The notes beneath the pieces were generated by a model. It was not told the origin of the DNA. It ran no database searches and worked only from the letters and a program-made list of their open reading frames with translations. From Impatiens glandulifera (lineage: Eukaryota > Streptophyta > Magnoliopsida > Ericales > Balsaminaceae): a DNA stretch of 64,000 nt. Where the stretch lies: the NCBI RefSeq assembly GCF_907164915.1, contig NC_061863.1, forward strand, positions 6,068,340 through 6,132,339, in the 5' to 3' direction. The position numbers were made by a program, and so were the translations under genes. Positions 11,601 to 25,572 of the stretch are shown here, piece by piece. The number at the start of each line of letters is the position of its first letter. Within the stretch, counting starts at the first letter, position 1.

Positions 11601-13382
11601 TAGTCTGCTAATAGAAAATATATTGGACATGCATTTAGGGCTAGCTATATTCTACATATTTGTAACATTATTAATGCTAGCTAATATTAATATTTATTAT
11701 TCATTATCTAAAAATAATTCCAATAATAGTAATTTGTTGTACATAGATAGCTCTTTTAAATAGGCTAATTCCCATTCTTTATCTAGAAAAAAAAAGATTT
11801 TTTTTTAGTATTATTCCTATAATAATAATTGTGGTTCATTTGTAGACCACACCCATAAAACCTAAAATCTGACAATACTGTCCTACAATTAGATTGGATA
11901 TTGAAAATTTAATTTTCCAGATATACCTTATAAAAATGTAAGAAAATACTTTTCAAAAGGACATATTTTTCTCTACAATAAGTTTTTTTTTTTTCAAAAT
12001 TAAAACAACAAATTAAATTATAACATGAATACATACCTGGGTGAAGTAAGTTAGTAGAATGAGAAACTTTAAGCTTTTGAAGAACATTCTAAGAAGGGGG
12101 ATGTAGCTGTTTTCCCAGTTTAGCAAAATCTTCTCCCGGTTTTTTTGTGAGACTTGCGACAACCTTAGAAAGTACGGGAAACTTCTCGATAGACTGTGTC
12201 TTCCACAGAGAAAAAATGTGCCAATCCACGTCGAAAGCATCCATAAAGTAAATAACATAAGGTTCTTTTTCGGGTGATCCAACCGTCTCCTCATAATCTC
12301 CGCTACCTAATATACATCACACATAAAACAATGTTTTTAGGGTTGTTTTTTATAAAACAGTAAGACATATAGTCGAGAAGATCCTGACTTTGTGAATAAA
12401 GTTGAAAAAAAAACTTCATACAAAAAAATCAAATAGAGTTAAATTCTGGGTATTGAGGCACAAAATAAAAAAAAGAGTACCCACAAACCAAATGTAGACT
12501 GTTTAAATTCTTAATTTTAAGTAATTATTCATATAAAATATATTTAACCCTAAATATTATTATTTTTAAGTGAGGATTAACATTATAGTCTTGTTAATTG
12601 CATGTGACAAAAAAACTAAAACATTAAAAAATGAAAAAGAAAGTAATAATATTTGTAATCAGGGTCGGCCATAAGATAAGCCTACTAAGCTGATGGCCTA
12701 TGGCAGACCAATTCGAGGAGCAACTCATCAATGTACACCTAGGCCGAAAGGTTAACCGAATTCGCCAAAAACAATATTTTTTAAACTTTATTATATATAA
12801 TAGTTCAATCATTTATATATAAAAAATTTAATTTATATTTATGAAGTGAGAACAACTCATCAATATTTATTATATATATATAAGGTAGTAGAAGAATCTG
12901 GTCGCAACGATTTCTAACAAGTTAATCAATAATAAAATATTTGAAAGATGTAGAAACCCTTAGCTAAGTGGGTAGACTACAGTAACTCATGATGACAAGA
13001 TGATGAACAAAAACATTGAAAAGATAATATGAACAAATGTAAGTTTAAAAAGAACATGTTAATTATTGGTTTAATTAATCATATTTCCTTTAAGAAACAT
13101 TATAATACTTACTCGAAGTGGAGTTCCAACCATGGGAGCCGAGGTTTTGAAGAAAGAAACAACAGAATCGTCTAGGGTTTTGTTAGAAACGTCGATAGAT
13201 GGCAAGAAAGCGTCGCATAAAGCGGTTAAAGACTCGATATGGCGGTCTGAGAGAGGTGTTTTTCGGGGGTGTAACTTGTGATCATCTTCTCCTCCGCCGG
13301 GTAAAATAATCCTTTGGGAATCAATACTTCCAATTTCAATTAAAACCGATGCATGATCTTTAACAAAATCTGAATGATCCAT
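8693..13382 (-). CDS. FAO: Long-chain fatty alcohol oxidase (FAO), GMC oxidoreductase family, 3 exons
   Basis: The product is a flavoenzyme that oxidises long-chain fatty alcohols to aldehydes with release of H2O2, usually membrane-bound and linked to omega-oxidation and lipid turnover. Exons on the minus strand are 13382-13113 (90 codons, donor GTAAGT), 12306-12037 (90 codons, donor GTATGT) and 10543-8693 (616 codons plus stop), all in phase 0, giving 796 residues. Exon 1 holds the plant FAO start region (RHIESLTALCDAFLPSID). Exon 2 holds a hydrophobic membrane segment (LMLFTLWMLSTWIGTFFLC). Exon 3 holds the FAD-binding GSGSGGG near residue 291, the GGGSTVNWSA segment, and the C-terminal HQMGSCRMG and GVNPM motifs. 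His725 and Asn768 correspond to the catalytic pair of cholesterol oxidase. The in-frame Met at 13382 is chosen because the codons upstream of it do not resemble FAO. The length is slightly above the roughly 750 residues usual for Arabidopsis FAOs. No disabling change was seen. Confidence 0.93.
12650..12800. mobile_element. Transposon fragment in FAO intron 1
   Basis: A GC-richer patch inside the first intron starts with CAGGGTCGGCCATA, similar to the termini of some hAT-type elements, and continues with TGATGGCCTATGGCAGACC and a CCTAGGCCGAAAGG block. The other end is not recognisable and no target duplication was found, so this is only a probable fragment. Confidence 0.3.
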
Positions 13383-13505
13383 ATTATTGACGTTCTTGAT
13401 GATGATCAAAAGTACTGTACGTATGTATACAATGAAAGAGAAAGGGAGATTTCTTTGAAAATTGGTAGCTAGCAAATTTGAATAAATGGTGAGTAGTAAA
13501 GTGAT

Positions 13506-13516
13506 CTTTTTATATA
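13506..13516 (-). promoter_or_regulatory. Candidate TATA box of the FAO gene
   Basis: On the minus strand TATATAAAAAG lies about 125 bp upstream of the FAO start codon, in a suitable place for a TATA element with a leader of roughly 95 nucleotides. Position and motif are the only evidence. Confidence 0.45.
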
Positions 13517-15129
13517 CAATAAATCTTCAATGAGTTGCTGACAACATTAAATTTTTATGTTACAGATGGAGCTACCTACTCCATGCTAGCTAGCTTATTA
13601 TCACTAATTTGCTTACTCAATTTCATTAATATTAATTTAAATTCTTATGACTAATTTTCATATTTAGATAGTTCATGTAATAAAAGTGAATTTAAAATAC
13701 TAAAATATATTGTCTTAATTAGTTGAGGTGGATATATTTAGTTTATTACATTAATTACAATAATATATAATAAGAAATTTAAAAATCATATTGTTTGACT
13801 GTTCAACTTATAATATTAAAGCATGAGAATTCTCATGGTCACTCAACTACTAAAGTGGTTAAGTTATTTGTGTGACAACATACCATATTTGTCAGATGAA
13901 ATAACTTGGGTTTTAATTTATTTATTTCTTAACTCAGAGCTTATTTTGGGATTAACCATATTAAGGATGTCAATTATATTTTTTCGATTTGAAATATTTC
14001 ATTTGTGTGTTTTTTTTCGGTTTAACTGGTAGTTGATTGGAGATACGACTTCAATGGTATTTGTGTTATTCATTCGGATTCCGTCTCAAACATTATTAAA
14101 TATATAAAATTACACGTGTATTTATTTATTCTTCATATTTTATAAGAGTTTTAAGTTTATATTTTTTTAATATTAAATTTCAATATATAATAATATATTT
14201 ATATAAAAACATATAATTTTATCCTAATTTTTATAAGAGAATATAGTATAAATAATGTTTTGCGGAGATACTAGTAAAAAAAAGTTTCTGAAGTAGAACG
14301 GGACGAGGGACTGCAAAAGCACTCATCACCCCCATTAGTCATCGTTAATCCGAGTGTTATTAGTGAGAAAAAAAATCTAAATTGAATTTAAGGTGACAAA
14401 TTAACCGACCGAGTAAAGTAAATTGTAAAAACAAATCAATTTGAATAAAAAATAACAAAAAATGAAGAACCTAATATTTTATATACATTATTTTTTATGT
14501 TAATGACTTTATATTTTATAACTGTATGAACTTGTATTATTATTTTTTTGCAAAAGAATGAACTTGTGGTATCATAATATTAATGAATTTTTGGTATTAT
14601 TTTGTTTTAAGGGATGAATTTGTGGTATTATATTTATGATCTAATGTTAATGATCATGTGGTAATATTTCATTTACAAAAAGTATGAACTTGTGTTATTA
14701 TATAGATTGTCTAATATTTTGCTTGTTTGGTAATTGAGTTTTATGTAGTTATATAATCTATAATTGTTGAGTTAAATTTTCAATTAGTTAAAATAATGAG
14801 TGTTTTTAATTTCTTTTTTTGATAATTTTCAATTTTTTTAATGAAAATACAATCAACTATACTAGTAGCCAAATATTTAACCAATTAATTGAACACATTA
14901 ATTCTATTTACAAATACTAATTATATTTATATAAACGAATTCTAATGGTTATAGGTCCAAATAATTTTTAAAAATCAAATTAAATTAACACCCTTAATTT
15001 TACCTGTCATATTTGTTAACACATCTAATTTTATGATATTTATCAATATCCCAAAAAAAATTATATTTGTGATATTTGTATAATGAATCAATAAGCTTCT
15101 ATTTTAAAAAGCAAAATTAAGTATTTGGT

Positions 15130-15390
15130 TTATATTCTTAGGTCTGGTGTGGATTTAAGTTTTACAAAAAAAGACCTAATTATTTACAAAGTAATAATTG
15201 TTGATGACTTTTAGTATGCAGGGATTTTTTAGTAAATGTTTTTAAATGGTATTAATATATAATAATAAAATAAAATATATTTTAATATTTTAATTAATAA
15301 ATTTAATAATATAATAAATAAGAGAAATAAAAAGATAATATTTTTTGAATTAAACTATTTAAATAATCTAAACCTCACACACCCTCGCAC
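15130..15390. mobile_element. Degenerate Tourist-like MITE
   Basis: The interior (AAATGGTATTAATATATAATA, then a run ending ATTTAAATAATC) closely parallels the Tourist-like element at 25573-25835. The ends are decayed, with GGTCTGGTGTGGATTTAA on the left and AATCTAAACCTCACACACC on the right. No target duplication can be defined. Confidence 0.4.
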
Positions 15391-17633
15391 TATTTTGGAA
15401 ACTTATAGAAACTGAGAGAAAAATAAAAAGTATTTGGAATTTATTAGCTCCACTTATTAGAAAAAACAATTAAATAATATGATTGGCCGTACGTGTTAGT
15501 TTATAAAAGTAACACGTAAGTAACATTACAGCTTGATTTTTTTTTATGATTTTATGACAATTTAAAATTTAGTTGGGGTGTTGAAAGTTGAGACCTTTCT
15601 AAAATATTAATGAAAATTCATTCATTAATTTTTATTTTCTTATTTGAAAAAAACACTAGCCAACCAGAACCGACAAAACAACAATTTTTGTAGACATTTT
15701 TAGAAATATAATAACAATACTATTTTTTTTTAAAACATGTTTTATTTTAGAAAATTTAATGCGTTTTAATAAGAATTCAACTTAAAGTTTTTTTAGTATA
15801 TTACGCAAACTCTTTTAACTTGAGATATCTTAATGAATTAACTAAATAATATTTATACTCCATAATAGAAACTAACAATAAATAATGTTGCTTGATAGTC
15901 AAGTTGATTTGAAAGAAAATAAATCAATTTAAAATTGGATTGGTGTATTGAGATATTCTTCATCAAAATTTATTGAAATATATAAGTTCTAACTGTCCTA
16001 GTGGTATTCCTACATGCATTAATTAGAAACTAACACGTAAGAAATGTCACATGTTAGGTTGAGTTAGAAGAAATTGAGATAATTAATTACATACATATAT
16101 GGTTGGAAAGTTTAGACATTTCTTAAATTTAATGAATTAGTTGTTTTCACTTTGCAAGTATAATTATGCTTGTTGGCCAATACTAAAACACATTGCATGC
16201 CCACACACACTAAATTTAAATCAACATAATTCTCTATTGCCACCGATAATCAATTAAACATAATATTTGTATTATTATTTTATTTTATTGAATTTTTGTT
16301 ACTCGGGAAATGATTGCTTTAATAAACTATCTTTGTTTGCAAAACTTATATTTTTTTTATTCTTTTTCTTTTTCCTTAATCATTTGGGTTAACTTTTTCT
16401 CTCTTCGAATATAATAGATAATACAAGAGAGAAAAAAATATCTTACGTACACAGAAAGAACTCCAATGAAAAATAAATCTCACTATATTACCCATATTCA
16501 CATTTGGCATCATAAGGAAAGTTTGTAAAATCCTTACTAGAGTTGCTTATCCTTAATGAAAATAATTTTTCAACCATGCAATTAATCAAATAATGAAGAA
16601 AATCAATCGAAGAATCATTTTTTTCCTCTATAAGCAGTTAGTCAAGCCAAAATTTCGGATCTCCACGAAAAATGAAATATCTAAGTGACCCAAAATTATT
16701 GTTTCCAAACGGTACCAGTCCAGACCCTAATAATGATAAGAAACCAATTTTTTTCAAGGACTTCTTTGTTTTACAATTTTATTTTATAAATTTGAACCAA
16801 AATTTTGGAAGGACTCGTTTGCTTTATTAATTAACTTTTTAAATGAGATTGTAACTATTTTTTTAAATATATGAAGCTAACATTGACACCTTACAATTAT
16901 CAATTCCACCTCCATTTTTTTTAAGGATTTTAAGTGAGAATCGAACCGTAACATTCGGTCTTCTTGTCACTCAAGTTACCTTAATGAGATAAAATGAGAT
17001 GGTAACTATTAACCAAATAAATATTATGTTGGCTCGCTAATTTATCTAATTAGTGAAAATCTTTTTATAAAAAAATATGATGATAATAATAATAAAAAGA
17101 ATGTATTTTTTAAAAAGTTATAGCATTAATTAATAGAATATTAAAGTTTTTATATTAGTATAAAACAAATTTGAACCCTATTTTGTTTTCAGGTACCGAG
17201 CAGATTTGGATTAAACACAACTTTTTGTTCCAAATTTACCCGACTCGTTTTGATCAAACCCGGTCGATTGAGGTCGGGTGGCATAGTACCCGACCGATGA
17301 ATACCAGTTTTCATACTCTTTTTACAAATTATTTGTATTGTCTACGAGTCATTTCCTTATCATGACATTTGGCCTAGCTACAATTTCATTTAAACTATAA
17401 TATATTGAAGCAACCTATTGATAAAAAAATCCTTCATAAATATCAATATTGATTTCCACGTCTCCATTACTAGGGAGAAGGGTTATCATTTTCTCTTTTT
17501 TTATTTGTGGTATACAGGATAGGGTACATACTTTGAAACAATGTAACCCCATTATTAGAATCCAACTTCTCTTCAATGACGCCTCCTTACTAGATTATAT
17601 ATATTCTAACTCAATAGCTAGCACTTATATAGA

Positions 17634-17662
17634 CATTAATTAATTAATTAATTAATTAATTA
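17634..17662. repeat. AATT tetranucleotide microsatellite
   Basis: About seven uninterrupted AATT units (ATTAATTAATTAATT) lie at the end of a short open frame. The repeat is simple and its role is unknown. Confidence 0.8.
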
Positions 17663-18532
17663 CAAAGAAATGAATAAATAGTATGACCAATTGGTTGATT
17701 TATAAGAAATTGAGACAACTATTTAATATTTGGTAGGTGTATTGAGTAATTTAATGGATAATTGCATGTCTAAAGTTTGATTATTTTTGCTCCACGTCTA
17801 AATATCTAGACATGCATTAATTAATGTATTTACTTTCTATAAAAAAAATCATAATTATTAATTGACTCAATAATTTATTTAATAAATGATCTTTTTTATT
17901 ATCAAAAATTTAAAAGTTATTTGCAATTTAATTGTACACTAGTGAATAATTCATTTTAGGGACTATTGAATCTGGATTTTCTTTTAAAAAAACTCATAAT
18001 AAAGTAGATTTTTTATGTGGGATTTCTGTGAAGTATTTTTAACACTTAATTATTGTCTTGATAATATAGACTATCACTTCATCTAAACAATTAAGTGTTA
18101 GCACAAAGAATAAAATCTAAAATAATTAAGTTGATTTAATTAATCATTGTTACTTATTATCACTTAATTATTAAAGTTCTAAAAAAATATGCTATAATTG
18201 TTTTTTCCCTCTTTAAGCTATAAAATTATTCAGATAATCTGATTAAACATAACTTTAACTCTAAAAATTAATTGACAAGTTGAAAATAGTAACATTAGTC
18301 TACATTTTTATCAAATTTTATATTTTTTCATTTATTTTCTTCAACATTTTTTTTTATTCTTAACAGATTCAACACTTAAATTTTAGTACTTTCATTTTCA
18401 TTTTTTTTGTTGGTAGGGTGATAACTCAATGTCAAGGTGACATTTAAAAAATTAAGTACTTAAATCAGTTAATTGGTAGATTTTGTTCAAAATAATTTTG
18501 AATAACTTAACTCAGTTATTGTATAATTATAC

Positions 18533-19358
18533 TGTAACGTCCTAAATTTAAGTATTTACTTGAGAAAATATACTATAAATACTCTGAGAAAATTACTAAT
18601 AATCTTAAAATGTATTCATGAAGGTATTTATAGTCTATTAATATTATTCTTATAAGGAGTTTATATTTACGGTGATTATTTTCCTGTATGAGATATCACA
18701 ATCTCCCTAATTTAGTCACGCGATCTCATTTGTAATCTTACTATCTCCGATTAGGACTCTAGAAGTGACTCACGTGACACTTTGTTCTCACAGTATTCAA
18801 GAGGTGTTGCACTATGAAACTTTGTTCCTAACATCGAGTCGACTCTAATATCATCTATAACGCTTTGAACCCGAGTATCGTTACCTGTGAAAAAAATTAG
18901 ACTATAAATACCTCAGAACAAACCACTACGACACCACAACCCAAGCTCAAAAGTAACACATGAATGTATATATATTCTATTAGTCTCACTCTTAAAAAAA
19001 GTCTATATTTATTGTGATTTTTAATGTGAGACATCACAATCTCCATAACTTAGCCATGCGACGTCATCGTCACGATCCTATTCGTAGTCTTAGTCTTCCC
19101 CGGTTATGACTCTAGAAGTGACCCATGGTGACACTTTATTCCCGCGGGATTCAAGAGGTTTTCTTCATGACACTTCGTTCCTACTACCGGGTCGACTCTA
19201 ATACCACCTGTAACGCCCCAAACTCGAGTACTGTTACCCATAAAGAAATACACTACAAATATCCCAGAACAAACCACTCAATCACCACAACCCAAACTCA
19301 AAAGGTACTCATACAAGTATCTATAGTCTCATGTGATTTTTCGACACGAGACATGACA
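18533..19358 (-). mobile_element. TRIM retroelement with three LTRs and two internal domains
   Basis: Three related LTRs lie at 18533-18700, 18856-19038 and 19209-19358. Each starts TGTAACGCC-like and ends ...GAGAYATCACA-like on the plus strand. They are separated by two internal domains, 18701-18855 and 19039-19208. On the minus strand LTR C ends in GGCGTTACA and is followed by GG and TGGTATTAGAG (19206-19196), a primer binding site for initiator Met tRNA with one mismatch. A purine-rich AATTAGGGAGAT precedes the 3' LTR, as a polypurine tract should. The five bases TATAC flank both outer ends (18528-18532 and 19359-19363). Small size, absence of coding sequence, PBS and PPT fit terminal-repeat retrotransposons in miniature. 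The LTR-internal-LTR-internal-LTR arrangement inserted as one unit. Confidence 0.85.
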
Positions 19359-19363
19359 TATAC

Positions 19364-22300
19364 AAAATACAATTTTAATCCCTGAGAATGATTAACTATG
19401 TCATTTCCAACATTACTTTCGCATCTTACTAAATCAACTTACATCTCAATCAAATATTTAAAATTAAATAATTTTTATCTGATTTATTCAATATTTATTT
19501 TTCCAACCCTTATCTAATTCAAAAATTAAAATTTAATATTGAACATTAACACTTACAAAAATGATAAGAAAATTAAAGAGAAGGGGAAGATCAAAGAAAC
19601 AAGACAAGACAACTCATTGAATTATTGGCCTGTTTATAAGTTGTGAGATTAATTAGTAACAGCTAGCTATATTTGTATATAGTGGAAACCTGTATTTAAG
19701 AATTATGGTTATATGTCAATCATCATTTCATGGTCTAATTTTGTTGGACTCCACAACAACTATAACGGTTAAAGTCCTATCAATATTGATTATTTAATGT
19801 TAAGAAAAATAATATATTTTATGTATTATACATCTTTATTTTATTGCAATAAGTTATAGTAAGTGAACCGAAATACTAATCCTTAGCATACTTTAGGCGA
19901 CGTATAAAATGACATTTACGACTGTTTATAAGTGTCGCTAATTAGATTACCTATGCTTAATTTAATGTCGCGAGAAGCAGGGGCAGGGTTGGTTAAGAAT
20001 TTTATTGTTGGTAAAATTTAATTATGATTCGCTAAATTTATTTTTTGTTTGGAATTATTTTTAAACGGAATTTTTAACATTTTTATAGGATTTATGTAGA
20101 TATTTTCGCATTTATTTTGGATTCCTAATAAAAATGATTGAGTTATATAAGTCTTCTCAAATAATGAGCGAACATAGAAGTGGTTGATGGTCTTCACGAT
20201 ATTATACTTAAAAAAGGCCATACTAAATAGTTTGAACAACCTAATTTTTTTTTTAAAAAGTCTTGTCTAAGAAATTAAGAGTTTTATATTCGATTCTTAA
20301 TAAAAAAATAATAAATTGTTCTAATTAAAGTGGGTAGTTACGTCGACTACCGACTACGAGGTTGTCGTACTAATTTTCTCTAGCAATAAACTCTATTTTT
20401 TTTTTTAATGCAAATACTAGTTAAGAATTCAAATTTTAATACCCTAAGGAAATTTATATCCATTCCTTGAGAAAGTTGATAAGGTATCTTCTCATCTGAC
20501 TTTTATGCTTGTGAACTTATATTAATATAACTTCACTTGTATTGTTACTATCTAAATTAAGACTCTTAAAATCTAAGTTTTCGAGTTTTCGAATTTTCGA
20601 ATTTTATGATTTTAGAATAGACTAACAAGTCTCAATTAGTTAAACTATTTAACTCTGGCTATTTTAAACTTACTCTATTTTAAACTTTTTAGAATGATTT
20701 TACGACTTTATAAATAATTTTATTTTACGATTTTATACTATTTATTAGAAAAAAACTTTTATTTATAAATTATAAAAATTTATTATGTATTCAAATAAAT
20801 AAGTTAGTTTAATTAATTATGTCAATATAATTTCTCTATGTTTTTTATTGATTTTTTATTTTTAATTAATTTTATATATTTTTTAAATGATTCATATATA
20901 AAATACACTCAATTATATAATAAATAATAATAATATATAACTACTTTTATGATTTTACGAATTTATAATTAGACTACGGTTTTAAGTAAGAACATCATTT
21001 TGAATGTCTTAATACGAATTATCCCAACTGTTTACAGGAAATTTGCTATGATGTGCGTCAATGAAACATTAAAACTTTTTAAAATTTTATCAATTTTTTG
21101 TTATATGAAACCCTAATCATGACTTTGACAAATGACCACTAAACCCATCTCCCCCTTCTCGAATGGCTTAATTTGGGTTCTTCAAAATGAAACATATTTG
21201 AAAAGTCAATGAATACTTTAATTGACGGTGTTCATGGAAATTGATATGAAATTTTGAAATTTAAATAATCAAACTCAGGATATGTATATAATTAATCTTG
21301 GCCAGCTATCAAAATATCAATCTTTATGTCATTAACCAATTTGTCAGCTTGAAATTAACAAGTTAGATTTGACTAAGTTGCCTGCATTTGATAATTGATG
21401 TTATGATCTGTTTCTGGTTCAATTAATTATAATTTGAAACATCTGTATGTTCAGATAAACTCTTTTTTTATAAACATAAGATGATGTTTTTTTATTATTA
21501 AATAGAACTCAATGAGCTATGCCCAATACTCAATTAACTTCGATAATAGAAGTCTCAAATATAATAGAGATAATAGATAATATTGTCTATTAATTAAGAG
21601 TTGATCTATATATAATGATGATTCTCGATGAATATATTATGGTTGAAGCTATTGTTTTGATCTATTCATCTGGGAATATATTTTTTTCACTTATGCTAAA
21701 TAGTTGATTTATTTTGTTTTCAAATGGTTAGAATTTATAAGAGATCAAAGATCACGGGTTCAATTTTCATTTAAAATTTAAAACGTCTTAAATTGAAGTT
21801 AATATTATAACTTAAAACACCTAAAATTGAAGTAGAGATCTAACTACTAAGGTTATACGAAATTTCTTAATTGTACTTTTTGTTTTTTAAGGATAAAACA
21901 CATTTAATTATTAAATTGTGAAGATCACAATTAGGAATAAATTAAAATCTGACGCTATTTTTCGGACTAAGTTGGGAATTGGTAATTGAATCGTGTTCGA
22001 GATCGGGGATAGAGAGTAAAATTGAAATAACCATCGGCTTTGGAGATAGGTAGTGGTTGATCATAATTGGTCTCAAAACTTAAACTTGATTCATACATAA
22101 AAATAGTTTTTATATATTAAAATTATCATATGAAATATCTAGAATTACCCTGTTTATTCTTTAATCCTAAGTTTAACCTAGCTTCCTTCATATTCCTTTT
22201 CTCTAGTTCTTATTCTAACTTGATAAGCTACATTAAAAGCAAGATTAAATAGATAAATACCATGATATCAGGTATTTCGAGGTAGTCGTTGGGGATGGAT

Positions 22301-25300
22301 ACCCGAATTATCGGAATGGAATGGAGATTGAATATGAGGCACTAGTCGGGGACGTGAGGGAATGAGTAATTATATTAAATTTGTATTGGGTCGGGTACAA
22401 TATTACCCGACGTGTAGTGTACGTACCATTGACATTCCTAATCCAACTTAATATTGAAAACTTAAGAGAAAAATTATCCAACTGAAGTCATGATTTGTGT
22501 CTTTTTTTAAATAAAATTTTAAATAGTTAATATAATTAACTCCACTTTTTTGTATGAAACTTTTATATATCAATTTCCTTTAGTTAGGAAAAATGGACAA
22601 CTTATTAAAAATGCTAGACAAGGGATGAATGATGATAGGATAAGATAAGACAATGTATTAAATAGCCAATAAATTAAATAACTCAGTATTGGAACAACCA
22701 CCATTACATGTTCATGCTCCAAATAATTTAACATTTCATATTCTTTTTAATATCATAACTTAAAAATAATTAATTAATAATTGTGATCAATACAATGTAA
22801 TCAATTTTTTTTAGAAAAATACATAATTGAGGAAATAAAGTAATTTAGAGGCTGGCCAAGTGGCTAGTAGTTGGAAGATAAATAACTAAATGTGGCCTTA
22901 TCAAATATGATATTTATTGGCCCCATTATATCCAAGTCTTATTTTATGTCAATTAGATTACCACAAAAATTCCACAATAATCATATAAAGAAAATTTAAA
23001 GGAGTTTTTTTCACCTTTTGGAAAGTAGCTACATGATTGGTCTATTCTAAACTTAAGAAATATTTGATACTTGCAGTACTCTTTTCTAGTAAATATTATC
23101 GAATTCAAGATTAGGGATGTTGTCATCTAAGTATAAACAAAACAATAAACTTAGGTGTTGCCTATATCTAGACTTTCGTCATGGTTTCAACACAACTCCA
23201 TTTGGAAACACTTTCTCGAGTTGAAACTATGTTTATTTTAAATGAGAAATCATAGATATATTTATTTGAAAATATGTGGTTATCAATTATTTCGATCGGA
23301 TATTAATTTAGATAAAATAATGTTCTACAACATAATTTAATTAGACATATATTCATAAATTTGTTAAACATTTCTCGTTTAAACTCAAATCCATCTCCAA
23401 ACGATGTTTCTGAATGGGAATTCTTCCGAACGAAACCCTATCATTGCAACTCAATCCGGAATCTCTCAATACTCGACACTAGCTCTAGTCTTCTCATCTC
23501 TACAGTTTTCCCTCTCAATCCCTCAAATAAACGTTTCTTAATTACATTAGAACATGAATCTCGACCACATTATAAACACTAATCTTATACCAAATAAAAT
23601 AAAATTGATTGTTTTTCATTAATGATATTTAACCAAACTGCAAACTTATTAAAAAAAAGTGTTATTTTCATTAGAGTTGTATCTTTAAAAGGAAAAGTAA
23701 TAATGGTGTGCATGCAATCTTCATTTCTTTAATGATTATCTAACAATTTATTTTCTAGGTAAGAAAATAAAAACAGACAAAATTCGACATGTTTTCTTCA
23801 TCAATGTTAAATTTGTCCTACCAAAATAAATAGACTATTTGTTTCTTATCTAAGTCAAATTTATAGTTGGCAGCATCTTTTAATTTTGTCCAGCTATTTC
23901 TTTTGTGGCTAATGTTACCCAAGTGCCCACCTTTCGATCTTTTAAGGCTAGTTTGATTCAACTTATATATAATTTATTTGATAAACGATTTGATAGTATA
24001 TGTTCGGCTTATTTGATTTGTTAACGTTGTATGTGTTTAATTTTAATTGTACACGACAACTTATTCGCAAAAACTAATGTAACATTCATGACTTATTTGT
24101 GTTTATAAGCCGAATCAAACCTTTAATGCATGAAACTGTTTAAAAATATGAATATATTCAACTATATTAACTATTCATTAATTAACCCACAATGTTAGCT
24201 TGTAGCATTCCTTTAAATATCTTTCCAAACATAATTCTCTAAATAAAATGGGCCATATATATGGTAACAGGGATTGTTAAATTATTCTAGAGAATAAATT
24301 ATGGTACGCTGTAAAACACTATATAATTTGAACATCTTATACTAAATGTTTGGATTTAATTCCAGATTATCTCAAGTTGATAAAATATTAGTCCCGATAT
24401 TATTAAAAATTTAAAACCTAATATAAATATCTCGGGTTATTTCGAAAGTCATTGATCTTATAATTATTATTGGGGTTTTGATTGTATAAAGAATTTTTAC
24501 TTCACATATATATTTTTTACTTTAATTTTTTTGTAATGCTAACTAGATTATTTCATAAGTTCAAATCTGAAATAATAAAAATTTTTAAATAAAATTATTA
24601 ATGAACAGGTACAATGTTTAGCGGCGTTTACAATAGCGACGAAGAAGCCAGCAAACATAGGAAAATGGTCAATATAATACTCTATGTTTAGCGACGTTTA
24701 TTAAAGCTTATTTATTATTTAGTGACATTTTCTTTACTATTTGATAACTAGTTTTGTATTTGCGACATTTTTACTATTTTGCAGCTTGATTTAATATTTT
24801 ATGGATTTCATCTAACAGTTCACTTTTATTTTTAATTACATAACAAATTCAGTAGCACAACATTACATTTGCATAAAAACAAGCACATTTTTTCATTATC
24901 ATTATAAAGTATCGAATGAATTTCTTTTTTTCTCTTTTAAAAGATAAAAAAAATTCGTTAGTCAATCCTTTTGTACAGTTTGCATTATTTTGAAAAACTT
25001 ATTTTGAGCTATCAAGTTAGAAGGGATGGCTGATTTTTTATGGTTTTTCTTTATTTCGTAAAAATGTCAATTTTTCGGTTAGCATCTTCTATGTTGGAAT
25101 AATTGTTCTGTGTGCCCAAAGCGTTGCACAACCAAACTGTCATTACTCGAACCTCAAGAGCAAAAATGACATAACCAACCTTTATTTTAAGGATAAAACT
25201 CATTTGTTCTTTCACTAAATCGTAAAGATCATAACATAGTTAAAAATCATCAAAAAAAAATCTATTCAATTAAAATTATAAAATATGTTTGTCATAAATT

Positions 25301-25569
25301 ATCGGGATGCTACTCAATCAACTTATAACAAATCATTAACATTTATGATTACCGAAAAAATCTAAAAACATACTCATAACCACACAAATCATCTCGCTCA
25401 CCCGGTACCCAAGGACTCGATATTAACTTCCTTGTTTCATCTTCACCTTGACCTATTCAGATAATAGTTGACGTACATGTGAAGTTTAAATGCTTCAATT
25501 TTTAGTGTATGATTTAATATAAAATTGTATAGATGATTATCAACCAACTAAATTTAGGAAACTAAACTC
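19364..25569. other. AT-rich intergenic region
   Basis: No gene is supported. Fragments containing GCGACGTTTA or GTGTCGCTAA at about 19900-19975 and 24605-24790 look like decayed subterminal sequences of a DNA transposon. A relic with CCCGAATTATCGG and GGGTCGGGTACAATA lies at about 22270-22440. The 73-codon frame at 23361-23582 has no recognisable feature. Confidence 0.5.
23946..24122. mobile_element. Small MITE with GTTTGATTC terminal inverted repeat
   Basis: The left end reads GGCTAGTTTGATTCAACTTAT and the right end, on the minus strand, AGGTTTGATTCGGCTTATAA. These are inverted copies around a core of about 150 bp with no coding potential. TTAA-type bases flank both sides, but the exact target duplication is unclear. 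A similar GTTTGATTC end occurs at 32355. Confidence 0.5.
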
Positions 25570-25572
25570 TAA

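Larger units (their letters stand above)
13520..18527. other. AT-rich intergenic region with minor repeats
   Basis: No gene is supported in these 5 kb. At 14520-14700 a degenerate repeat based on TGAACTTGTGGTATTAT occurs about four times. At 17200-17300 a small block of CCCGACTCG and GGTCGGGTGG motifs resembles relics seen elsewhere in the window (22270-22440, 29460-29510). Short open frames here (for example 17171-17365 and 17449-17643) show no protein family features. Confidence 0.5.

Noticed and set aside
12960..12995. A-box-like TAGCTAAGTGGG, possible tRNA or SINE
   Set aside because: No B box or cloverleaf can be formed downstream.
19125..19385. 86-codon frame in the TRIM element
   Set aside because: It crosses an internal domain and an LTR and has no protein similarity; TRIM elements are non-coding.
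22850..22900. GGCTGGCCAAGTGGCTAGTAG resembling a tRNA 5' half
   Set aside because: No acceptor-stem partner or T-arm consensus within 100 bp.
23361..23582. 73-codon frame in intergenic sequence
   Set aside because: No family features and no splice or promoter context; length is expected by chance in a region of this size.
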